Below, piece after piece: positions 36,881 through 45,829 of a DNA stretch of 64,000 nt. Within the stretch, counting starts at the first letter, position 1. The number at the start of each line of letters is the position of its first letter. The notes under the pieces were generated by a model. The model had not been told where the DNA came from. It saw nothing but the letters and a program-made list of their open reading frames with translations, and did not search any database. A program made the position numbers and the translations under genes. The DNA is from Pseudobutyrivibrio sp. (GTDB taxonomy: Bacteria > Bacillota > Clostridia > Lachnospirales > Lachnospiraceae): positions 20,681 through 84,680 of the forward strand of contig JAILKL010000076.1 in the NCBI GenBank assembly GCA_024693775.1. Reading direction: 5' to 3'.

Positions 36881-38332
36881 TTATTTTGTTAATAAAGCAA
36901 CCGTCTCTGTATGCATTGTGTGACCGAACTGGTCCACAACAGTGTACTTCTGTAGGTGATAGCCCTTGGTTTCTAGGTATTTTAGGTCACGGGCTAGTGT
37001 GGCGCTGTCGCAGCTGACATAGACTATGCGCTGTGGTGCCATGGCTGCCATTGTATCTAGGCAGGCTGTGTCGCAGCCCTTTCTAGGTGGGTCTACCATG
37101 ATAACATCTGGGCTGGTCATCTGATCTAGAAGCTGTGAATCTGCAGCTGCATCATAGCCCTCTGCATTGATAAGCTTGGATGCTGCAGCCTTGCCACTAT
37201 AAAATTCTGGAAGAATAGCCTCGGCCTCTCCGCAGAAAAATCTTGTATTTTCAAGGCTATTGATTTTAGCGTTTGCCTTGGCATTTACGATGGCCTGAGG
37301 CACTACCTCCACGCCAAATACCATGCCGGCGCGCTTTGCCATAGAAAGTGAAATGGTGCCGATGCCACAGTAAAGGTCCCATACATTTTCTGTGCCGTGT
37401 AAATCAGCATACTCAAGGGCCCTGCTGTATAGTCGCTCCATCTGATCGTGATTGACCTGATAGAAGGAATTGGCACTGATGTCAAATGCGATAGTGTCGC
37501 CATTTGTTAGAGTGATTGTGTCGCGGATAGCGTCTTTTCCATATAATGTATGAGTCTCAAAGCCCATGATAACATTGTCGCGGCGAGTGTTTATATTTAA
37601 AACTAAGGAAGCAAGCTCTGGCTCCACTTCCTTTACATGGGAAATCAGCGAATCTACCTGTGGAAGCTTGTTGCCATTTACCACGACGCACACCATGGTC
37701 TCTCCTGTGGCCATGCCCTCACGAATCAGAACGTGACGGATGAGGCCCTTTCCTGTGGACTCGTCATAAGGCTTTATGCCATTTTCCTTCATATAATCTA
37801 TTACCGCATATACGATATCCATGCTCTTGTTGGAGCAAATTTTGCAATCTGTTGATGGCACAATTCTGTGGCTGCGTGCGCCGTAAAATCCGGCGATAAT
37901 ATTACCATCTTTATCTGTGCCCACTGGCACCTGTGCCTTGTTGCGATAGCGGAATGGATCTGTCATGCCAATGATTGGCTCGTGAATTTCATTTACAAAG
38001 TCTCTGTCGTAACCGCCGATTTTCACAAGATTGTTGGCGACGATGTTTTCCTTTATCTCCAGCTGCTTTGCGTAGTCAATCTGCATAATCTGGCAGCCTC
38101 CGCAAACTCTAGCGATGTCACAGGCTGGCTCCACACGATGTGCCGATGGCTCGATGACTTCTTTTAGAGCTGCGAAGCAGTAGGTCTTTTTTACCTTTGT
38201 GATGATGACGTCACAAACATCGCCAACAACTGCGTCTTTGACAAAAATGGTCACACCGTCAGTGTGACCAATTCCTGCGCCCTCTAGGGACATATCTTCA
38301 ATTGTAAGTCTTACAATATCGTTTTTATTCAT
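36881..38332 (-). CDS. rlmD: 23S rRNA (uracil-C5)-methyltransferase RlmD/RumA family
   Basis: SAM-dependent RNA m5U methyltransferase. Residues 1-60 are a TRAM/OB domain (DIVRLTIEDMSLEGAGIGHT). Four cysteines for a 4Fe-4S cluster are visible: C-x(5)-C-x(2)-C in CDIARVCGGC and CKIC near 165. VWDLYCGIGTISLSMAKRAG is the SAM loop, DPPRKGCD the conserved motif, and YVSCDSATLARDL holds the catalytic cysteine. Length 483 fits. Whether it modifies U1939 or U747 (RlmCD type in Firmicutes) is not decidable here. It overlaps the yhaM stop by one base (TAATG), so the two are coupled. Confidence 0.92.
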   Translation of the reverse strand: MNKNDIVRLTIEDMSLEGAGIGHTDGVTIFVKDAVVGDVCDVIITKVKKTYCFAALKEVIEPSAHRVEPACDIARVCGGCQIMQIDYAKQLEIKENIVANNLVKIGGYDRDFVNEIHEPIIGMTDPFRYRNKAQVPVGTDKDGNIIAGFYGARSHRIVPSTDCKICSNKSMDIVYAVIDYMKENGIKPYDESTGKGLIRHVLIREGMATGETMVCVVVNGNKLPQVDSLISHVKEVEPELASLVLNINTRRDNVIMGFETHTLYGKDAIRDTITLTNGDTIAFDISANSFYQVNHDQMERLYSRALEYADLHGTENVWDLYCGIGTISLSMAKRAGMVFGVEVVPQAIVNAKANAKINSLENTRFFCGEAEAILPEFYSGKAAASKLINAEGYDAAADSQLLDQMTSPDVIMVDPPRKGCDTACLDTMAAMAPQRIVYVSCDSATLARDLKYLETKGYHLQKYTVVDQFGHTMHTETVALLTK

Positions 38333-39282
38333 TAATTCTTTCCTGTTCTACGGATGTTTGAATCTAGTAGGCGGTTGAATCCCTGCCATGTAAGATTGTT
38401 TTCCTCAACATTTTCAAGTGCCTCGTAGATAGTCTCGAGCTTTGCATCGATATTATCTGCAAATGAAAGTGCGATAGCCTCTGCGATGGCTGGCTTCTTA
38501 GGTGAGCCATACTCGAGCTCGCCATGGTGAGAAAGAATACAGTGAATGAGCTCTTTTCTCTTTACCTCTGGGAAACCAGGGATCTCGTCGATGGCTCTGT
38601 CCACCATATTTGCTCCAACGAAAATGTGGCCCAGGAGCTGTCCCTCGTCTGTGTAATCATTTCGTGGAAAATCAGAAAGCTCTCTAACCTTTCCGATGTC
38701 GTGGAAAATAGCTGCTGTGATAAGTAAATCTCTATCAAGGAATGGATACTGTCTGCTGAAATAATCGCAGTTTGTAGCAACTGAAAGAGTGTGCTCTAAA
38801 AGTCCGCCTGTAAAACCGTGGTGAACTGACTTTGCAGCTGAGTGAGCCTTGAAAGCCTCGATAAAATCTGCATCCTCCACAAAATATTTGCGAAGCAATG
38901 TCTTCATGTATGGTGCCTGGATGGAATTAATGAGTGAAGTCAAATCGCTCCACATAACATTAATGTCCTTTTTGCTGGATGGAATGTAATCTGCGATGTC
39001 AAACTCGCCAGCGTTTGCCTTTCTGAGGCGCTTTATATTGAACTGAAGTGCACCATTCCAGCTAGTGATATCACCAGTAACTGTGATGAAATCTAACTCA
39101 TCATAATCGCTGATACCCTCGGAATCTACGTCCCAAATTTTTGCGTCAATAGTGCCTGATTTATCACAAAGAGTAAGTGACTCGAATGCCTTTCCATTCT
39201 TTGATATACCCTGTGACTTTTTCTTGCATAGGTATGTCTCTGTACCTCTGTCTCCCTCTTTGAGGGTGTTAATATATTTCAT
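38332..39282 (-). CDS. yhaM: 3'-5' exoribonuclease YhaM family
   Basis: Residues 1-100 are an OB-fold nucleic-acid-binding domain (LCDKSGTIDAKIWDVDSEG); residues 150-300 an HD phosphohydrolase domain with HHGFTGGLLEHTLSVA, the metal motif IFHDIGKV and LIHCILSHHGELEYGSPK. This OB-HD order and 316-residue length are typical of YhaM/CbfA proteins, which trim RNA 3' ends and act in DNA replication control. It is first in a two-gene unit with rlmD. No unusual features. Promoter is probably in the 260-base space before the divergent beta-galactosidase gene. Confidence 0.92.
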   Translation of the reverse strand: MKYINTLKEGDRGTETYLCKKKSQGISKNGKAFESLTLCDKSGTIDAKIWDVDSEGISDYDELDFITVTGDITSWNGALQFNIKRLRKANAGEFDIADYIPSSKKDINVMWSDLTSLINSIQAPYMKTLLRKYFVEDADFIEAFKAHSAAKSVHHGFTGGLLEHTLSVATNCDYFSRQYPFLDRDLLITAAIFHDIGKVRELSDFPRNDYTDEGQLLGHIFVGANMVDRAIDEIPGFPEVKRKELIHCILSHHGELEYGSPKKPAIAEAIALSFADNIDAKLETIYEALENVEENNLTWQGFNRLLDSNIRRTGKN

Positions 39283-39445
39283 TTAAAACTCCAATCTAAG
39301 CTCAATTTAATGAGCTGAAAACCTTATTAAATTATAAGTGATAATATTCATATAATCAATGCGATAGAATAGTCGAAAATATAAATTATTTCTACTTTTT
39401 TTAGTCGTTTTCGCACTATTTATGTGATAGGATTTTCTTAGTATA

Positions 39446-39468
39446 AATTAGTTATTTTGTAACTAATT
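39446..39468. promoter_or_regulatory. perfect inverted repeat upstream of beta-galactosidase
   Basis: AATTAGTTA and TAACTAATT form nine-base perfect arms with a five-base spacer, about 75 bases before the GH42 start and overlapping the likely promoter region (TATAAA at 39442). It looks like an operator for a dimeric repressor or activator. The divergent yhaM gene starts 164 bases away, so it could also be affected. Confidence 0.55.
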
Positions 39469-39511
39469 ACTGAGTATCTTAGTTTAGAGTTTAGCATTTG
39501 TTTTTATTATT

Positions 39512-39543
39512 AAGGGGGATTTGTTCAATCAATTTGAACGAAA
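39512..39543 (+). promoter_or_regulatory. distant ribosome binding site with hairpin before the GH42 start
   Basis: AAGGGGG at 39512-39518 lies 25 bases from the ATG at 39544, unusually far. GTTCAATCAATTTGAAC (39523-39539) between them is a palindrome with six-base arms that could fold and bring the site close to the start, or serve as an operator. No alternative start suits the Shine-Dalgarno: the TTG at 39521 hits a stop after eight codons. Confidence 0.45.
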
Positions 39544-41700
39544 ATGATTATGGATAAAAAAATATTATTTCCACAAGTGGGGGGATTGTTGCACGGCGGT
39601 GATTACAATCCTGAACAATGGCTTGATCGGCCTGACATTTTAGAAAAAGATATCGAATACATGAAGGAGGCTGGCATCAATGTGGTTTCCCTGGGAATTT
39701 TCTCCTGGGCCGTCCATGAGCCAACTGAGGGCAATATAAATTTTGATTGGCTGGAATCAATCATGGACCGCCTCTACGAAAACGGGATTTATACGGTTTT
39801 GGCTACTCCTACTGGGGCCCGTCCTGCCTGGCTTGATGAAAAATATCCATCAGCTATGCGCTGCGATGAGATGGGAGTTCGCGCTCATCATGGATTGCGC
39901 CACAACCATTGCATGCAATCCCCAGAATTCCGCGAAAAGGTGCGCATAATGGACAGCGCCTTGGGCAAACGTTTTGCTAATCATCCCGCTGTTTTGATGT
40001 GGCATATTTCAAATGAGCTGGGCGGCTACTGCTACTGCGATACCTGCCGCAAAAAGTTTCAGGAATGGCTGGCTGACCGCTATGATCACGATATTGAAAA
40101 GCTAAATAAGGCTTGGTGGACTACCTTTTGGTCTCACAAATTTAACAGCTTTGACCAGATTGATCCTCCATATAAAAATGGGGAAAACTGTGTGATGGGC
40201 TTGAATCTTGATTGGAAGAGATATAATACCTGGTCTGCTACTGATTTCATGAAATTTGAGATTGATACTTTGCGCCAGGCAGGGGCTGCGCAGCCTACAA
40301 CTACTAATTACATGGAGATGTTTTATGACTACGACTATGCGTACATGAGCAAATTCATCGACGTAATTAGCTGGGACAATTATCCTGAGATGCACAACAA
40401 TTGGCAATCTGACGCTGAGCATTTGTTAGAGCGTAGCTTTAACCATGCACTTTTTAGAAGTCTCAAGCCTGAGCAGCCATTTATGATGATGGAATCCGCT
40501 CCAGGGCTTGTGAATTGGCGTCCTTACAACAAATATCGCCGCCCTGGTATGCATCGACTGATTTCTTTGCAGGCGATTGCTACTGGTTCTGATACAGTGC
40601 AATATTTCCAGATTCGAAAGAGCCGCGGTTGCTCTGAGCAATATCACGGCGCGGTGATTGACCACATTGGCACCAACGACACCCGCGTGTTTAAGGAAGT
40701 GGCTGGGGTCGGACGAGATTTGGCTGCAATATCCGATGTGGCTGGAACTATTGCTAAAAATGAAGTGGGAATTTTATTTGATTGGGACAACAGATGGGCT
40801 GTGGACGACGCATGGTGCCTATCTAATGAAACCAAGAATTACGATAAAACCTGCATGAGCATTTACAACGAATTTATGAGTCTTGGCGTGGAGCCAAATA
40901 TTATTTCTTCTGACAGTGATTGGAGTGGATATAAAGTTATTTGTGCACCTATGCTCTATCTTCTCCACGATGGAATTGGGGAAAAGATTAGCGAATTTGT
41001 CAGGGCTGGTGGACAATTTATGGCAACCTATTTCACTGGCTATGTTAATGAATCTACATTGACCTGGCTAGGTGGATTCCCTGGTGATGGATTATCTGAG
41101 GTGTTTGGGCTTCGCAGCGAGGAGATTGATACTCTGTATCCTGAGGATGAGGTTAGTATTTCAGTGAAGAAGGATGCTAGTAATTTTTGCAGTGTTTCTA
41201 AGGCTGGAGAGCTTGTTTCTACTGGAAAGGCTAGCCAAAATAGTCTTGGAATTGGACACGTTGCTGTTCACGATTATCAGGAAATGCTGCGTGATGTGAG
41301 CGCTGATGTGCTGGCTGTTTACGATAATGACTACATGGCTGGAAAAGCAGCCATCACCCGCAATAAATACGGCGCCGGCATGGCCTACTATGTGGGCTGT
41401 CGCACAGACCAGGCGGATATTGAGTTTATTTATAGAGCTATGCTGGATGCCGCCGGAATCGACTATGAAAAATTGCCTGTTGGCGTGGAAAAGCACACCA
41501 GATTTGGCGATGGCGTGCAGTATGATTTTTATATGAATTGTACTGAGGAGGATGTTTGCTTGGATGGAGTTTATGGTGTGGATTTGCTAGGTGGAGATTC
41601 TGATGCTAACGCGATGAGTGATGCCCGGGTTTCTGGTGACGTTGGGGTTGCTGGGCAATTGCGTCTGGGCAGATATGGAGTTGCTGTGGTTAAGCACTAA
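39544..41700 (+). CDS. GH42 beta-galactosidase
   Basis: Cytoplasmic glycoside hydrolase family 42, cleaving beta-galactosides, probably short plant- or host-derived oligosaccharides. The catalytic acid/base is Glu158 in HISNELGGY and the nucleophile is Glu317 in MMMESAPG. Cys123, Cys163, Cys165 and Cys168 form the family's structural zinc cluster. Residues 1-390 are the TIM barrel, 390-620 the trimerisation domain, and the rest a small beta domain; 718 residues is slightly long but normal. No signal peptide. The gene is monocistronic with an operator-like palindrome upstream. Base composition drifts to G and T at third positions over the last 600 bases. Confidence 0.94.
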   Translation: MIMDKKILFPQVGGLLHGGDYNPEQWLDRPDILEKDIEYMKEAGINVVSLGIFSWAVHEPTEGNINFDWLESIMDRLYENGIYTVLATPTGARPAWLDEKYPSAMRCDEMGVRAHHGLRHNHCMQSPEFREKVRIMDSALGKRFANHPAVLMWHISNELGGYCYCDTCRKKFQEWLADRYDHDIEKLNKAWWTTFWSHKFNSFDQIDPPYKNGENCVMGLNLDWKRYNTWSATDFMKFEIDTLRQAGAAQPTTTNYMEMFYDYDYAYMSKFIDVISWDNYPEMHNNWQSDAEHLLERSFNHALFRSLKPEQPFMMMESAPGLVNWRPYNKYRRPGMHRLISLQAIATGSDTVQYFQIRKSRGCSEQYHGAVIDHIGTNDTRVFKEVAGVGRDLAAISDVAGTIAKNEVGILFDWDNRWAVDDAWCLSNETKNYDKTCMSIYNEFMSLGVEPNIISSDSDWSGYKVICAPMLYLLHDGIGEKISEFVRAGGQFMATYFTGYVNESTLTWLGGFPGDGLSEVFGLRSEEIDTLYPEDEVSISVKKDASNFCSVSKAGELVSTGKASQNSLGIGHVAVHDYQEMLRDVSADVLAVYDNDYMAGKAAITRNKYGAGMAYYVGCRTDQADIEFIYRAMLDAAGIDYEKLPVGVEKHTRFGDGVQYDFYMNCTEEDVCLDGVYGVDLLGGDSDANAMSDARVSGDVGVAGQLRLGRYGVAVVKH

Positions 41701-41784
41701 ATTTTACAATAAAAGCGAGATAGAGGAATCGGATGCACGGGAATATGCCTATTTTCCTATCTTGGATATGAGAAATTGTTGCTG

Positions 41785-42036
41785 GGGCATCGGGATTCTG
41801 GGATTTGGCTGTTTTCCGATGCCCTTTTGAACTTTGGGGGCATCGGGATTTCGGGGTTTGGCTGTTACTCGATGCCCTTTTTGGCTTTCGGGGCATCGGG
41901 ATTTTGGTGGTTTGCTGATTCCCGATGCCCTTTTTGGCTTTCGGGGCATCGGGTTTTTGGGGTTACGCTGTTTTCCGATGCCCTTTTTAGCTTTGGGGGC
42001 ATCGGGATTTCGGGGGTGCGCTGTTTTCCGATGCCC
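41785..42036. repeat. five tandem 53-bp hairpin repeats
   Basis: Five units begin at 41785, 41838, 41891, 41944 and 41997, each exactly 53 bases apart. Each unit holds GGGCATCGG, a variable 22-25 base G/T-rich loop and CCGATGCCC followed by C/T and usually TTTTT, so each can fold as a nine- or ten-pair hairpin. Second arms lie at 41816, 41869, 41921, 41975 and 42028. Unit 3 pairs over ten bases, unit 2 over eight. Because 53 is not a multiple of three, the array is not a coding repeat. It lies between the convergent GH42 and YARHG genes. Confidence 0.93.
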
Positions 42037-42080
42037 TCGCCTAAAATTCTCCAGTGCTCTCCAGCTCAAATATATTTACA

Positions 42081-42118
42081 AAAAAAATTCCTACAGAAAC
42101 GTCTAGTTTCTGTAGGAA
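42081..42118 (-). terminator. rho-independent terminator of the YARHG gene
   Basis: TTCCTACAGAAAC and GTTTCTGTAGGAA form a perfect thirteen-pair stem with a five-base loop. On the minus strand it is followed by seven T residues, 18 bases after the stop of the gene at 42136. It may also work on the plus strand. Confidence 0.9.
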
Positions 42119-42135
42119 CTTTCTAATTAACATAT

Positions 42136-42825
42136 TTACTTATCCAATGTATTCAACAAATCGAGGTTCTTTACTTCTGTTTCGCTGAACATGTCCTCAG
42201 TGAAGTCTGCGGGCATGATGGATGGGTTGTACCAAATCTGCCCCATGAAGTAATTATAAAGGTCCTGGTTTTTGAATGAATAGCCATGGCGGGCGTAGAT
42301 TTCATTTTTTGCTACATATAATACCTGCTTTGGAACGCCTTCAAAATCTTCTGCTGTGTAGACTTTTGTGTCAGTATCAAACAAGTACATTGCATAGCAG
42401 GCTGTGTCTGTGACACTGCGGTCTCCCTCCCAGTACGCACTTACTGCTGGCCAGTATTTACTTTTTTCTACATAGCCGCTACGCTCTGAAATTGCAGCCT
42501 CGATTTCCTCTTGGCTCCAGTCTTGGACTGGTGCTGCAAATGCTGAGGTATCAAACTCTGTAGTTTCCTCTTCTTCTGTTTCCTCTTCCTCGACTGGTTC
42601 TTCTGTGACTTCTTCTGCAGGCTCTTCGGTGGTCTCCTCAGCTACTACCTCTGTTTCGTTGCTGATTTTTAGACCATCCTTGTGTTTCTTTTCTGCAAAT
42701 AATAGTCCAAACGCGATACATCCTGCAAAAATACCAACGGCAACTGCAATCATTAATTCGCATATACGTTGTCTAATTCTGCGGCGACGTCTTTCTTCGC
42801 GTAATTCTCTTTCACGTTCTGTCAT
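42136..42825 (-). CDS. membrane-anchored YARHG-domain protein
   Basis: About 229 residues. An arginine-rich cytoplasmic start (TERERELREERRRRRIRQR) precedes one membrane segment (about 24-44), then an acidic Glu/Thr-rich linker (residues 60-95), and an extracellular C-terminal YARHG domain (YVAKNEIYARHGYSFKNQDL) of a kind seen in Firmicutes surface and peptidase-linked proteins. The ATG at 42825 has GAGGAG eight bases upstream; an upstream TTG at 42840 would overlap this site and is rejected. A strong terminator follows. Its leader lies directly downstream of a train of stem-loops. Function unknown; envelope association is supported. Confidence 0.8.
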   Translation of the reverse strand: MTERERELREERRRRRIRQRICELMIAVAVGIFAGCIAFGLLFAEKKHKDGLKISNETEVVAEETTEEPAEEVTEEPVEEEETEEEETTEFDTSAFAAPVQDWSQEEIEAAISERSGYVEKSKYWPAVSAYWEGDRSVTDTACYAMYLFDTDTKVYTAEDFEGVPKQVLYVAKNEIYARHGYSFKNQDLYNYFMGQIWYNPSIMPADFTEDMFSETEVKNLDLLNTLDK

Positions 42826-42856
42826 AACATATCTCCTCAATTTTGTTTAGATTTTT

Positions 42857-43079
42857 GTTTTTCATCAGAAAAACAGAAATCGTAAATACCATGAAAATAG
42901 GTTTATCTATTTTCATGTCCTGCAAAGCAGGATTATTGCTGACAATTTCATTGTTTGGTCAGCAATAAGTCATAGTTTTTGATTTTCCTCAGAAAATCAA
43001 GAACCGGACACAGACCAATATTTTCTGAAAGAAAATGTTGCTTGGCAAAGCCAAGTTCTTGTGGGCTTTTTCCTTAAGT
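42857..43079. repeat. train of consecutive stem-loops
   Basis: At least six perfect hairpins lie almost end to end: GTTTTTC/GAAAAAC (42857-42874), CATGAAAATAG/CTATTTTCATG (42890-42917), TCCTGC/GCAGGA (42918-42932), TTATTGCTGAC/GTCAGCAATAA (42933-42968), TTGATTTTC/GAAAATCAA (42979-43000) and CTTGGC/GCCAAG (43041-43055), with weaker ones at 43019-43036 and ending near 43090. They separate two minus-strand genes. No open frame covers them. They may be a structured leader of the YARHG gene, an attenuator, or a non-coding RNA. Confidence 0.75.
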
Positions 43080-43134
43080 AGCCAACAAGAAGCTCTATAT
43101 ACATCGTAACATATATGAGTAGTATTTCTCAAAT

Positions 43135-44292
43135 CTACAATGTCCCTTCAATCTGAGCACGTGTAGCCTGGACGCTGCCCTGGGCCATTTGTGGGCTACC
43201 GCCCCCTTTGGCGCCAAGCAATTCTCTCATGCCAGCAGCTATTGCTGCGCAATCTCTAGACTGGCTTCCGATTACAAAATTGTATCCATTTTCATCATCT
43301 CCAGAGAAAATAGCACAAAGTCCTGTGTGGCGCTCTACCAATGCATTTACTCCGTCGCGCATGGTTTTGGCATCCAAATCCTCTGAGAAAATTGTCACAT
43401 CTACTAAGTCAGATGGGAATCCGTAAATACGATTCATTAACATATCTGACTTGATGGAACTAATCTCGTATTTTAGCTGTTTATTGTCATCCATTAGCTT
43501 GGAAATCTTTGAAGGAAGCTGATCCTCCTGGCAATTTAACAGCTGGTATGAGGCAGCCAAAATATCCATTCGTCTATTGTAATCGTCCAGTGCTCTGAGG
43601 CCGCACATGATGTAAACTCGTGTGCCGCCCTTGTATTTGTTGAAGGAAACAACCTTTAGCATGCCCACCTGACCTGTGGTCTTTACGTGTGGGGCGCAGC
43701 ATGCGCAAATGTCTGTGCCTTCGATTTCTACCAATCTAACAGCACCCTCGATTTCTTTTTTGCTGCGATACTCGATGGCTGGCAAAAGAACTGGATCCGG
43801 ATAGTATGCCTTTACCACCACGTCTCTGGCGATTGTTTTGTTGGCCAACAGCTCGATTTCTCTAACCTGCTCTGGGCTCAGCTCAATATTTAAATCAAGT
43901 GTGACAGTATTGTCGCTGAGGTGGAAGCCAACATTTTCTGCCCCGTATAAATTGTGGGCGATGCCGGTGAAAATATGCTCTCCGGTGTGCTGCTGCATGT
44001 TTCCAAATCGATGATTCCAATCGATTTCGCCGTGAACAATTTCTCCGCTGAGGAATCCAGACACGCAATAATGATAAATTATGCCGTTTTCAATCTGCAC
44101 GTCCACCACCGCGGTGTTATCAAGGTATCCAATATCGCTGGTTTGACCGCCCTGCTCTGGGAAAAAAGCTGTCTGCTCCAAGACCACCTTGTACAGCTTT
44201 CTCTCCTCCACCATAACCTCCTGGCAGGAAATTACTCTGGACGAAAACTCCTTTAAAAATGCATCATTATCATATAGTGCTACTGTCTGCAT
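43135..44292 (-). CDS. alanyl-tRNA editing protein (AlaX-L type)
   Basis: Free-standing trans-editing protein that hydrolyses Ser- or Gly-tRNA(Ala). FFPEQGGQTSD begins the AlaRS-like fold; MQQHTGEHI gives the H-x(3)-H pair and CACCAPH the Cys/His pair of the editing-site zinc. Residues 230-290 form a helical region, and residues 300-385 a DHHA1-like domain ending GGGSPQMAQGS. Length 385 fits AlaX-L. The context (asparaginase and other amino-acid enzymes) does not point elsewhere. A structured intergenic region lies downstream. Confidence 0.9.
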   Translation of the reverse strand: MQTVALYDNDAFLKEFSSRVISCQEVMVEERKLYKVVLEQTAFFPEQGGQTSDIGYLDNTAVVDVQIENGIIYHYCVSGFLSGEIVHGEIDWNHRFGNMQQHTGEHIFTGIAHNLYGAENVGFHLSDNTVTLDLNIELSPEQVREIELLANKTIARDVVVKAYYPDPVLLPAIEYRSKKEIEGAVRLVEIEGTDICACCAPHVKTTGQVGMLKVVSFNKYKGGTRVYIMCGLRALDDYNRRMDILAASYQLLNCQEDQLPSKISKLMDDNKQLKYEISSIKSDMLMNRIYGFPSDLVDVTIFSEDLDAKTMRDGVNALVERHTGLCAIFSGDDENGYNFVIGSQSRDCAAIAAGMRELLGAKGGGSPQMAQGSVQATRAQIEGTL

Positions 44293-44371
44293 GTATCCTC
44301 CCTTAAAATTTTTATTAAAATATTTATCTCATGGCATGAAAATAAATAAACCTACTGACAAATATTTACAT

Positions 44372-45400
44372 TTAATAAATTTTCTTCTTATTTCCACGAT
44401 GGCTCTTGTAGAGCATATCTCGATTGATTTCTGTGTAGAAGGCGTCTCTTAATCTCTCATTTGTGTAGTTCATGCCACGAAGCCACATGAGCTTTGTGAG
44501 TGTGGCCTCGAGGGTCATATCATACGCCTCTATCATATGGAAATCGTGCTTTATCTGGCGGCCTACCTCGTAGACTGTCATGTTGCTGCCTTCGTTGGCA
44601 ACCTGTGTGGTCATTACCGCGAGCTTGTCCTGGCCCTGCCATTTTTCCATTTCTGCATAGAAGGTCTCCATGAGAGCCTCTGGCATTCCGCCTACGCCAA
44701 AGCTTTCGATAACGACGATATCATAATTTTCAAATAAAAATCCTAAGATGTCTGCCTTGATTCCTGGGTACAATTTTAAAAGTGTAACCCTGTCGGACAT
44801 TTCATAGTAAAAATGTGGGATGCCCTTCACTGGAATCTCTGGAATGTAGCGCAAAATCACGCCATCCTGAATGACTGCCAGGTATGGAAAATTAATGCTG
44901 GAAAAGGCGTTGTAGCTTTTGGCTCTTTCCTTTTTGGCTCTGGTGCCGCAGATAACCTTTCCATCAAAAACGATGCTGACATTCTGAGACTCGTCGTCGG
45001 ATGCATAAATGAATGAATCCAAAAGATTGGTCTTGGCATCAGTAACATCTCGGCTAATTGGCTTTTGTGAGCCTGTTACCACGATTGGCTTTGCCGAATT
45101 TTGAATCATGTAGCTAAGGGCTGCGCCTGTGTATGCCAAGGTGTCTGTGCCGTGGCAAACCACGAATCCGTCGTAGGCAGCGTAATTATCCTCTATCGCT
45201 TTTACGATAATTTTCCAATGACTTGGAGTCATGTTTGTGCTATCCAAATTTAGGACCTGAAGTGTCTCCACCTCACATACATTTTTTACTGCAGGAATGT
45301 ATGACAAAACATCCTCTGCTGTGAGGCCAGGTGTAAGGCCTGCCTCGGTTTGCTTTGAAGCAATGGTACCGCCGGTACCGATCATTAAAATCTTTTTCAT
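44372..45400 (-). CDS. ansA: type I L-asparaginase
   Basis: Cytoplasmic asparaginase, hydrolysing asparagine to aspartate and ammonia. IGTGGTIAS holds the first catalytic Thr; VVCHGTDTLAYTG the second Thr-Asp pair; PIVVTGSQKP, AKKERAKSYNAF and ESFGVGGMP are family blocks. The ATG at 45400 sits exactly at the conserved strand with GGAAAG upstream and is preferred to an in-frame start at 45427 that lies inside the preceding gene. 343 residues, no signal peptide. It begins at the stop of the 138-residue gene, so the two are probably co-transcribed. Confidence 0.92.
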   Translation of the reverse strand: MKKILMIGTGGTIASKQTEAGLTPGLTAEDVLSYIPAVKNVCEVETLQVLNLDSTNMTPSHWKIIVKAIEDNYAAYDGFVVCHGTDTLAYTGAALSYMIQNSAKPIVVTGSQKPISRDVTDAKTNLLDSFIYASDDESQNVSIVFDGKVICGTRAKKERAKSYNAFSSINFPYLAVIQDGVILRYIPEIPVKGIPHFYYEMSDRVTLLKLYPGIKADILGFLFENYDIVVIESFGVGGMPEALMETFYAEMEKWQGQDKLAVMTTQVANEGSNMTVYEVGRQIKHDFHMIEAYDMTLEATLTKLMWLRGMNYTNERLRDAFYTEINRDMLYKSHRGNKKKIY

Positions 45401-45401
45401 C

Positions 45402-45818
45402 TTAGTTCTTTCCAATAGGTATTCCAAAAATTCTAGTCTGGAAGCCGTTTAACAATGTTTCGTAATCCGTATAATCGATATTACATTTAAAGTAAGCGTT
45501 CCAAACTGATTTAACAGTGTCGCAAATTTCACTGCCATTTTCCTCTGTAAGCAGTGATGGAAAGACATAATAAATCATGAAATAATTGATGTTCATCATG
45601 TCACTTCCACGAACCTTTCCAAACTTTTTAAATGCTGTATTTACCTCATCGCAGAGTACCTTTGCATCTGCGGCAACATCACTTGCTTTTATAATTGGCT
45701 CCAAAAATTCATAGCGATTTTCTTTGAACATCTTCATGTTCATTTCGTAATCCTTTTTTGTGTGAACCTTGCTAAGGTAAGCCACATCTTCGAATAATTT
45801 TTCCACATTATACCCCAT
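45402..45818 (-). CDS. hypothetical protein, 138 aa
   Basis: I do not recognise this protein. It is acidic, helical, without signal peptide or membrane segments, and contains a Tyr/Phe-rich stretch MMNINYFMIYYVFPSLLTEE near residue 75. It lies eleven bases downstream of the HAD phosphatase gene and directly upstream of ansA, sharing a transcript with both. No catalytic motif is apparent. A small regulatory or accessory role is possible, but nothing in the sequence supports a specific function. Confidence 0.65.
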   Translation of the reverse strand: MGYNVEKLFEDVAYLSKVHTKKDYEMNMKMFKENRYEFLEPIIKASDVAADAKVLCDEVNTAFKKFGKVRGSDMMNINYFMIYYVFPSLLTEENGSEICDTVKSVWNAYFKCNIDYTDYETLLNGFQTRIFGIPIGKN

Positions 45819-45829
45819 AAAAACTTCTC

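Noticed and set aside
41785-42036. CRISPR array
   Set aside because: The loops between arms are related in all units rather than unique spacers, the repeat is itself a hairpin of 40 bases inside a 53-base period, and no cas genes are near.
41776-42126. Long plus- and minus-strand open frames across the 53-bp repeats
   Set aside because: The repeats put open frames in several phases on both strands; period 53 shifts frame each unit, and no ribosome binding site or sensible protein is seen.
44293-44371. Terminator after asparaginase
   Set aside because: Pairing around CATGGCATG is weak and AT-rich, not convincing as a terminator.
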